64,000 bases of DNA, taken from contig JAVHZZ010000003.1 in the NCBI GenBank assembly GCA_036250195.1, positions 342,965,875 through 343,029,874 of the forward strand. Direction: 5' to 3'. The DNA is from Mixophyes australis (Eukaryota > Chordata > Amphibia > Anura > Limnodynastidae). Shown piece by piece: positions 57,499 through 64,000 of the stretch; the stretch's first letter is position 1, and each line of letters opens with the position of its first letter. The position numbers and the translations under genes were made by a program. Under the pieces are notes generated by a model. That model was not told the origin of the DNA and searched no databases. It saw only the letters and a program-made list of their open reading frames with translations.

Positions 57499-59033
57499 GC
57501 CGCAATATTTTGCAGGTTATGATGTCTGGCCAGCTCAATATTTGGAGATGTGGCTTTTAAACAATGTATTATGTTTTATACACACATGTGCTTCTACATG
57601 CAAATGAGTTTAGGCAGCCACAGTTCAATGGATGGAGTATTGCGTGAGTGGGGCTCAACTAGATGCTTCTAGTATATTTTTTCGTGTAGATTAAAAGTTA
57701 TCAATAAGAGTCATTTTAGATTTAGTGAATGTTGAATCACATGTTATTTTTTATATTTCATGTTAAGAATGAATTAATTTTCTAAGAATAAATAATTCCT
57801 GGTGATAAAATTCTGACAAGTCTGAAGAATGGGAAAAATCAGTAAGAGAAAAGGATAAACAGTATTCCTGCCACTATGCCATTATGAATCACAGATACTG
57901 AACCTCAAGTCAGCTATTGATTCTCAATTTTATTTATTATTAACTTAATGACATATCCTAATGCTGACATCCATTGAACAACAAAAACGGCTCCCATGCT
58001 GTTACAGCTTCGCATATGTAGAAAATGTTGTTGCATACAAAACATCCTGTTGGGAAAAGCTAGTCGTAATAGAGGCCGCTAACAATTCTGTTTGTTGTAA
58101 GTCTTTATACAAAACTTTGTCAGGGTTGCATTGACTTGCTATGAGCCGCAGACAAAGAACACATACCAGAGAAGTTTGAAAAACAGTATCAATATTTAAT
58201 TTCTTTCTTTTCCTTAAAGAAGAATGGAAGACTGCATCAGCATTGTGACAGGGCTGAAACATTAGTCGCAAACATTTGGCCATACTTTCTTACAGTGAAA
58301 AACAATGGCCACCACCATTAAAATGTTCTTATTTTCCTAGAGGTGTCAGCGTTGTTTGAAGTAATGGTTCACCTTTTACAAAACGTTCCGCAGAACACAG
58401 AGATGAAGACAAAACTCAATTTGCATATGAAAATGGAGTAGCAAGAATGCGTGTTAGAAACTGTTTTCTGAAATTTTATATCCATTTATATTGTGTCCTG
58501 CGCAATAAAATCAGAATTCACTTCCCCTGATCATGCTAAAAACTGCTTAGATTTGGTTATAATAAACCTGTATCGTTTTGCTATGGTTGTGGTAACTCTT
58601 TGTTTGTTTCATTTTAAGAAAATAAAAAAAGTTATTTATGAAAAATGAAATGTTAAAATTTTACTAATGACAGTAGATGTGTCTCCTAAAGACAAGTTAG
58701 ACGTATTTTAAATGGCTTTAAAAGTTAACCATTTGCTTCACTTGTATATAATTCACGTTCAGTTTATTTGGCATTTTCTGGCACTGTATAATTGTACTTC
58801 TTGCCACTAGAAAAATCATACACAGATTATTCATAGCTTGTGATAAATAAAATAGTACATGATGCCATAATGCTGAGGTGCCCTTACCATATGCATTGTT
58901 CTAAAACAAAATTTCTTGAAATTATTTAGTTTAAAATAAGTCCAACTTCTCTGATGGATCCATTGTAATACAGGCATATCCAACATGCTTGTGCTTCCCA
59001 ATATGTAATACTATACAGAAGGCCTCAAAAGAG
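57499..59033. other. intergenic, repeat-poor
   Basis: No transposon is recognised. The block at about 57960-58480 has balanced composition and a 93-codon minus frame (58002-58283) with no recognisable domain. It is a candidate for conserved non-coding sequence, without proof. Confidence 0.35.
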
Positions 59034-59162
59034 TAGATTTATCAATCCTTCTAAAATGGCAAAGTGGAAGGTGTTGCCTATAGCAACCAATAAGATTCTA
59101 GTTATCGTTATCAAGAATGTGCTAGATAAATAGCTGGAGTCTGATTGGTTGCTATGGGCTAT
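59034..59162. mobile_element. palindromic MITE, family A, copy 8, truncated
   Basis: TAGATTTATCAATCCTTCTA, then AGGTGTTGCCTATAGCAACC and ATTCTAGTTATC, mirrored by GTCTGATTGGTTGCTATGGG. The right arm stops at GGGCTATG, so the right terminus is absent. A family B element starts 41 bp downstream. Confidence 0.8.
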
Positions 59163-59202
59163 GTCTTTTTGTACTATTTATCATTGGCCCATAAAACACA
59201 GC

Positions 59203-59504
59203 GGGCCTGAGTCATTAAGGAAAGTAAGTAAAAAAAAATGTAAATGTTCTCCGGGACAAATCATGTTACAATGCAAGGGGTGCAAATTAGTTTATTATTT
59301 TGGACGTAAGTTAAATACTGGCTGCTTTTTCATCTAGCACACAAATACTTGATAGCTCTATTTTTACACTGAAATTTAAAGTTGATCTAAGACATGCCCT
59401 ACCCCAACTATAAATCTGTCCTGGCATTTTAAATTTACCTCCCCCTCCAATGCAACATGGTTTTGCCTAGGTGCAAAGTTACTCGTTTTTATGCTTTGCT
59501 CTCC
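59203..59504 (-). mobile_element. Harbinger-like MITE, family B, copy 5
   Basis: In the same orientation as the 30.7-kb copy: GGGCCTGAGTCATTAAGGAA, ATGTTACAATGCAAGGGG, AATTAGTTTATTATTTTGG, CCCAACTATAAATCTGTCC and CCTCCAATGCAACATGG, ending GCTTTGCTCTCCC. The final terminal bases are lost. It shows the uninterrupted GCAACATGG junction that is split in the 30.7-kb copy. Confidence 0.82.
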
Positions 59505-60387
59505 CAGCAAGTCTTTTAGAAAAAGACAGTATGATACTGTTATAAATGTAGGGGCTATAGGGGAAGCTAAGATGGGGATGGGGATTTGGATCTTAAAGGG
59601 GGGGACTGTCACTCCACGAAAACAGACACTCGAGGTGCACGATTCTGCCCCAAATTCAGTGTTTTTCAATGTCTTGCCTTATTTTAGGATTGAAATGTAT
59701 TTGAATATTATATTTTAAGTCAAACATGAAATGCCATTAAAAGATTGAAAAAAGCTGCTTACACTTAAACAAGTCATGCTACATTAAAAACTAAAGCAAA
59801 ACGCAAACAATATAGAACAGTTAAAATGTATCACCTTCATAAAAAACAATAGTTACCAGCATTTATGATGCTTAGAAACACGCTGCAAATGGATCTATGT
59901 TTTGCATTATATAGAAAAGAACATAAGATATTATTTTTGGCAATTCTGCTACACTTACATAGCGTGATAGAAGTGTGCTACATATACTACTTAATGCATT
60001 GTAGAATTCACTTTCCAATGTATAATCCTATGCATTTTTGAGTGAAAAGCTCTTATCAGATCATCTGCCACTGTCAACAATGACAAGTATATAGCAATTT
60101 AGCAATAAGCAGATGTCTATCATCCATAGATCTGTTATTTTCTCATGGAGAACCTTCCCATTCCTGCATGACAAATGCCCTAAAAGGAATGATCAACCCA
60201 CACCTAATTAAATGCAGTGTGCTTAAAAAAAAACTACAATATTAAAATCAGGTAATTATGTCTCATTAAATATTAATTATATCATATTGTCCTGGGTACA
60301 TTTTGTACAACAGATTGGAAATAAAAAGATACAATGTAATGTCAACAATTTGCAAAAATGAGAAATGGATCTAATAGTAATGGGCTG
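59505..60387. other. intergenic, no feature seen
   Basis: AT-rich unique sequence. Frames overlapping 59376-59718 lie partly inside the MITE and are not supported as genes. Confidence 0.45.
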
Positions 60388-60447
60388 ATCATCATCAACA
60401 TTTCATCAACATTTATTTATATAGCGCCAGCAAATTCTGTAGCGCTG
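60388..60447. repeat. SINE-tail-like module
   Basis: ATCATCATCAACATTTC, then TTTATTTATATAGCGCCAGC and AAATTCTGTAGCGCTGATCA. This is the same module as at 26407 and, inverted, at 7184. Confidence 0.7.
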
Positions 60448-61166
60448 ATCAGCTACTGTACATCATTTTTATTGAATTTATTTGTGTAATACGGGCAAGT
60501 GGTTATCCAATAGGTGGAGTAGGTTGCAGCCTAGGGCTCATGAGGGGTGCAATATTTTTTGGGGTGCAATCTTGATGTATTCCCATCACAAAGGCCGAAG
60601 GCAATGGGTCATCCTTGGATGGGTGCTGAATCCTTAATCAGGCCCTGAACCCAGGGGATGCTATAGAGAGTTTTGTTACTCTACAAGTTCTCCCTTGTGT
60701 CTAAAAATAATAAATGGCCGAACTAGGTTGCCAGGTGCTTTATCAGTATTATTCCACAATGACTGCAATGTTCCATTAAACCCCCATCAAAGTTTGTAAA
60801 AGAGAAGATACATTTTATACTGAATTCACTGAAAACTATCAATGGCTGTAAGTGAAAGGCCAAGAGACCACATGCCAGGCAGCCATCGTAAGAAGGTAGC
60901 ATAAAGGAGCGAAAACACAATACTGCGCTTGATACTGCTTGGTAAACACTGCTGCCTCTAGGCAGTCAGGCATGGAAATCGTCTAGAATCAGGTACTGAC
61001 ATTGTACTGCAGATGTCTTAGAAGAATTTTAAGTTTTAAGAATTTTAAGGGGCAGAAAAACAAAAATATATATTCCATGTGCCACGTTCCTAAATAATGT
61101 AAACACATATAGAATAAGAAAGCTTTAAAGATTACATTCATTCAGTTATGTGTGCATGCTTCACAG
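60448..61166. other. intergenic, no feature seen
   Basis: Unique sequence with a short frame of 65 codons (60723-60920 minus) and no recognised repeat. Confidence 0.4.
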
Positions 61167-61708
61167 CCGTTTATGGTGGTATATAATACCTAACACCCGT
61201 TTATGGTGGAACCTAACACCCGTTTATGGTGGCATCTAACTCCTGTTTATGGTGGTATCTAACACCCGTTTATGGTGGTATCTAACACCCATTTATTGTG
61301 GCATCTAACATCTGTTTATGGTGGCATCTAACACCCGTTTATGGTGGCATCTAACACCCGTTTATGGTGGTATCTAACACCCGTTTATGGTGGTATCTAA
61401 CACCCATTTATGGTGGTATCTAACACCCGTTTATGGTGACATCTAACACCCGTTTATGGTGGTATCTAACACCCATTTATGGTGGCATCTAACACCCGTT
61501 TTATGGTGGTATCTAACACCCATTTATGGTGGTATCTAACACCCGTTTATGGTGGCATCTAACACCCGTTTATGGTGGTATCTAACACCCATTTATGGTG
61601 GCATCTAACACCCGTTTTATGGTGGTATCTAACACCCATTTACGGTGGTATCTAACACCCGTTTATTGTGGTATATAACACCGGTTTATGGTGGCATCTA
61701 ACACCCGT
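61167..61708. repeat. 23-bp minisatellite, about 23 units, higher-order structure
   Basis: The unit is ACACCCGTTTATGGTGGTAT followed by CTA. Variants alternate CCCG/CCCA and GGTGGT/GGTGGC. A 24-base variant with CCCGTTTTATGG occurs at 61495 and again at 61611, 116 bp apart, with the same order of variants around both. The first unit is longer, with an extra ATAATAC. Confidence 0.95.
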
Positions 61709-62717
61709 CAGTGCTGCAGTAGGACTAAGGGAGTTTCAAATCTGACTGGAGTTAGAAATGGAACACAGAACCTAACTGTGCTCTGCCTTAACCACAGCCA
61801 TCCAATCAGTTGCCATGTACAACCCACAGCGGACAAAATGCCTTTAAATATATTCATTTGGAACTATCCTAGTCTACATCATGTTTAAGTGGAACTCTTT
61901 GAACTCTTATCTCAATTTTTTAAAGCTTTCCCATATGATTTATCTACAGCCGTTCTAAAGAAATATATTTGCATAAAAAATATGTAGAGGAAAGAGCTCT
62001 GTACTTTCTGTAACAGCCCCTGCTACAAACAGCAGTTACACAGCCAGACTGAAGCACCAGATTTGTTCTTATCTTTCTACATATAACCTATATGTGCGTG
62101 CTAACATTTCTCACCCCAACTCCATTTTTCTTCCATACTGCAGGTAGAATTACTTCATTTCTCATCAGACATTTGCACAGAGAGGTTACGAGGGACAGGG
62201 AAAGTGTAGGGTGGCACGCAGGACCCCTAATGGCTGCCTGCTAAGTGTAAATGAACTGTCTCATCCAGAAATATCATTATCCAAATATAGACCAAAAAAA
62301 AGAAAATATTTTGTATATCTACTTTTTTTGCAGACAGTTCAGTGAAAAATGTTGGGGCTACCGTGCCTTTAATTATACATGTGGTGAGGAGTAGAACTAT
62401 GTTTATTGTACAGATAGACACAGACACACTGTGACCTGTGGCTACAAGCTAAGAGTGATCACAGCATGGTACATAGCATGTGATAACAAATTGATCACAC
62501 ATTCTATAAAGTAAATACGAAGCACAAAATATTTTAAAGCATAAAATACATTCAAAAGAATTAATGAAACATATACGAAACCTTCTAAACAGAGATTAAA
62601 TGCAAAAATAAGTTCTTGACAGGTTAAACATAGTCTATATCATGAATGAAGGTTGTGTATACATGCTATAGTCTGTTCTCAGGTATTAAATTTACTATAC
62701 ACAATACATAAGACTTA
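61709..62717. other. intergenic, no feature seen
   Basis: Unique sequence. Frames of 66 codons at 61688-61888 (plus) and 62227-62427 (minus) show no domain. Confidence 0.4.
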
Positions 62718-62903
62718 GGGATAGATTTATCAAACTCTTTTTAAAAAAAAGGAAAAGTGGAGGTGTTGCCCATAGCAACCAATCAGATTCTCGTTATAAT
62801 TTTCTAGAATGTACTAGATAAATGATAGATAGAAACTGATTGGTTGCTATGGGCAACATCTTCCACTTTTGCTCTTTTAAAAGGTTTGATAACTCTACCC
62901 CTT
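62718..62903. mobile_element. palindromic Harbinger-like MITE, family A, copy 9
   Basis: The ends GGGATAGATTTATCAAACTC and AGGTTTGATAACTCTACCCC enclose the arms AAAAGTGGAGGTGTTGCCCA and TTGCTATGGGCAACATCTTC. TTA flanks both ends, a perfect 3-bp duplication. The arms differ at few positions outside the loop. Confidence 0.9.
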
Positions 62904-63204
62904 AGTTTTATGGATAAGTGATTTTTCTGTCATTTGGAGGACCATGCACAAAATCTATTTAACACACTCTTTAAAATTAACCTGACCTCACCACCCACAC
63001 TGCCTCTGTCATTTCGCCCCTCAGTAAATTGTTTAGCGGTGCTCCTCACAGTGACTGTAGGCATATACACAGGGCGGAATCAGTAAATTATTCTTTTTGT
63101 AAAAAAAAAATATTTCTGGTTCTGAAATAAAACATAACAGATAACACATGTATATAAATGTTGTGTAATGCATGTGTATCCATATACAGTCACTAATAAT
63201 TGAT
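62904..63204. other. intergenic, no feature seen
   Basis: Unique AT-rich sequence without recognised features. Confidence 0.4.
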
Positions 63205-63262
63205 TTTGAATAAAGCAGTTGAATAAAGCAGTTGAATAAAGCAGTTGAATACAGTTGAATAA
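63205..63262. repeat. 13-bp tandem repeat, about four units
   Basis: The unit is TTGAATAAAGCAG, repeated head to tail, with the last unit shortened to TTGAATACAG. Confidence 0.9.
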
Positions 63263-63304
63263 ACCTACAGTCAACTTCTGCAGTTTCAAAATGCGCAAAC
63301 GTAT

Positions 63305-63338
63305 GTGTTGGTGTGTGTGTGTGTGTGTGTGTGTGTGT
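63305..63338. repeat. (TG)n microsatellite
   Basis: About 16 GT dinucleotides with one early interruption. The Cys/Val- or His/Thr-rich frames across it are artefacts. Confidence 0.97.
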
Positions 63339-64000
63339 ACATGTATATTCATATGTATGCCTGTTAAAGAGCTTGTATTATTATTTCATGTTTTTGTCTT
63401 AATATCAGTTGTTCTGCCTATTATTTCCGCCCTTGAGGATTTTTCTTTATTTAATACCCTTGGACGCATGGCCGTTCTCTATCTCATACAATGGGTATAT
63501 ACATAATAAAAAGGTGATTCATCTATTAATGTTCTGCTCACATTTTAAAGAGCAGCTAGATAGAAAAAAAAAAACAAAAAAAACAACCCGTGCCGAAAAT
63601 GTATTCTGACAATTTGTAACCGGATATTTGCCGTCGACGAATAAAGCTGCATATTTTCATGTTTCTACATATATTTTTTTTATTGAGAATGTGTCACCTT
63701 GATCGCTTGCTACAGATCCAGCTCTACAGAGGCAGAACTGAGCAAAGCAAATATCTCTTGTGCATTGAAAGATGCATGATTGACAGCATAATTCTGCTGA
63801 GGGATTTTGGTATTTCATGTGACTTTAACACTGGAACTGTCTCTTGCAGTGTCACAAAATGCACGCTGCAAAACAATGTATTGAAGATAATTGAAAGATA
63901 TGTTTTAGTCACTCCATGCAGTCACTTTAGAAGTATTAATTTACAGTGATCGGAGTAAATCACATAAAAAGATGCATTCATTGATCTGATACAGAATTTA
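63339..64000. other. intergenic, no gene seen
   Basis: Contains A-rich and T-rich runs near 63565 and 63675. The 96-codon plus frame at 63659-63949 has no recognisable domain, and a 62-codon minus frame overlaps it. Confidence 0.4.

Noticed and set aside
63659..63949. 96-codon open frame near the right edge, possibly an exon
   Set aside because: No recognisable domain, an overlapping frame on the other strand, and no convincing splice signals. It cannot be separated from chance.

Overview
The window looks like non-coding DNA of a vertebrate nuclear genome. It is AT-rich, has no prokaryote-style gene packing, holds long (TA)n, (TAA)n and (TG)n microsatellites, and is crowded with decayed transposable elements. 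The mixture (Tc1/mariner, many hAT-type and PIF/Harbinger-type non-autonomous DNA elements, a tRNA-derived SINE with the conserved TCCTCCGGGTGCTCCGGTTT core) fits an amphibian, most likely a frog. That is inference from repeat content; a fish is less likely but not excluded. I found no convincing host exon, tRNA gene, rRNA or CRISPR array. The only protein-coding content I can support is two broken transposase genes.

Layout. 1-6.3 kb: SINE, a Harbinger-like relic, a probable solo LTR and one arm of a dispersed inverted pair. 6.3-7.2 kb: two hAT-type MITEs with 8-bp target duplications. 8.2-16.6 kb: palindromic MITE, a 34-bp minisatellite and TA microsatellites in otherwise featureless DNA. 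16.9-19 kb: a 620-bp TIR element, two hAT-type MITEs and a SINE. 20.4-24.6 kb: a 10-unit tandem array of about 104 bp running into a degenerate ZBED/Ac-type hAT transposase and a hAT-like right terminus. 25.5-32.3 kb: MITEs, two SINEs facing opposite ways, a GC-rich hairpin MITE and nested insertions. 32.5-43.5 kb: further MITEs, including two Harbinger-like ones about 30 bp apart. 45-53.7 kb: hAT-type MITEs and palindromic MITEs. 55.1-56.8 kb: a full-length Tc1-like transposon with 222-bp inverted repeats, inserted in a TA microsatellite. 57-64 kb: two hAT-type MITEs, two palindromic or Harbinger-like MITEs each side of 60 kb, a 23-bp minisatellite with higher-order structure, and a TG repeat.

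How the parts relate. Non-autonomous families appear here without their drivers. Nine palindromic MITEs (3-bp duplications where readable), five members of a roughly 310-bp family and two or three members of a roughly 650-bp family all look Harbinger-driven; the last two families share terminal sequence although their interiors differ. Four members of one family with CATACTTGCCAACT ends, and several singletons starting CAG, show 8-bp duplications typical of hAT. One two-copy family shows perfect 5-bp duplications instead. The long stretches between elements show no gene structure; some may hold conserved non-coding elements, but that cannot be decided from one sequence.
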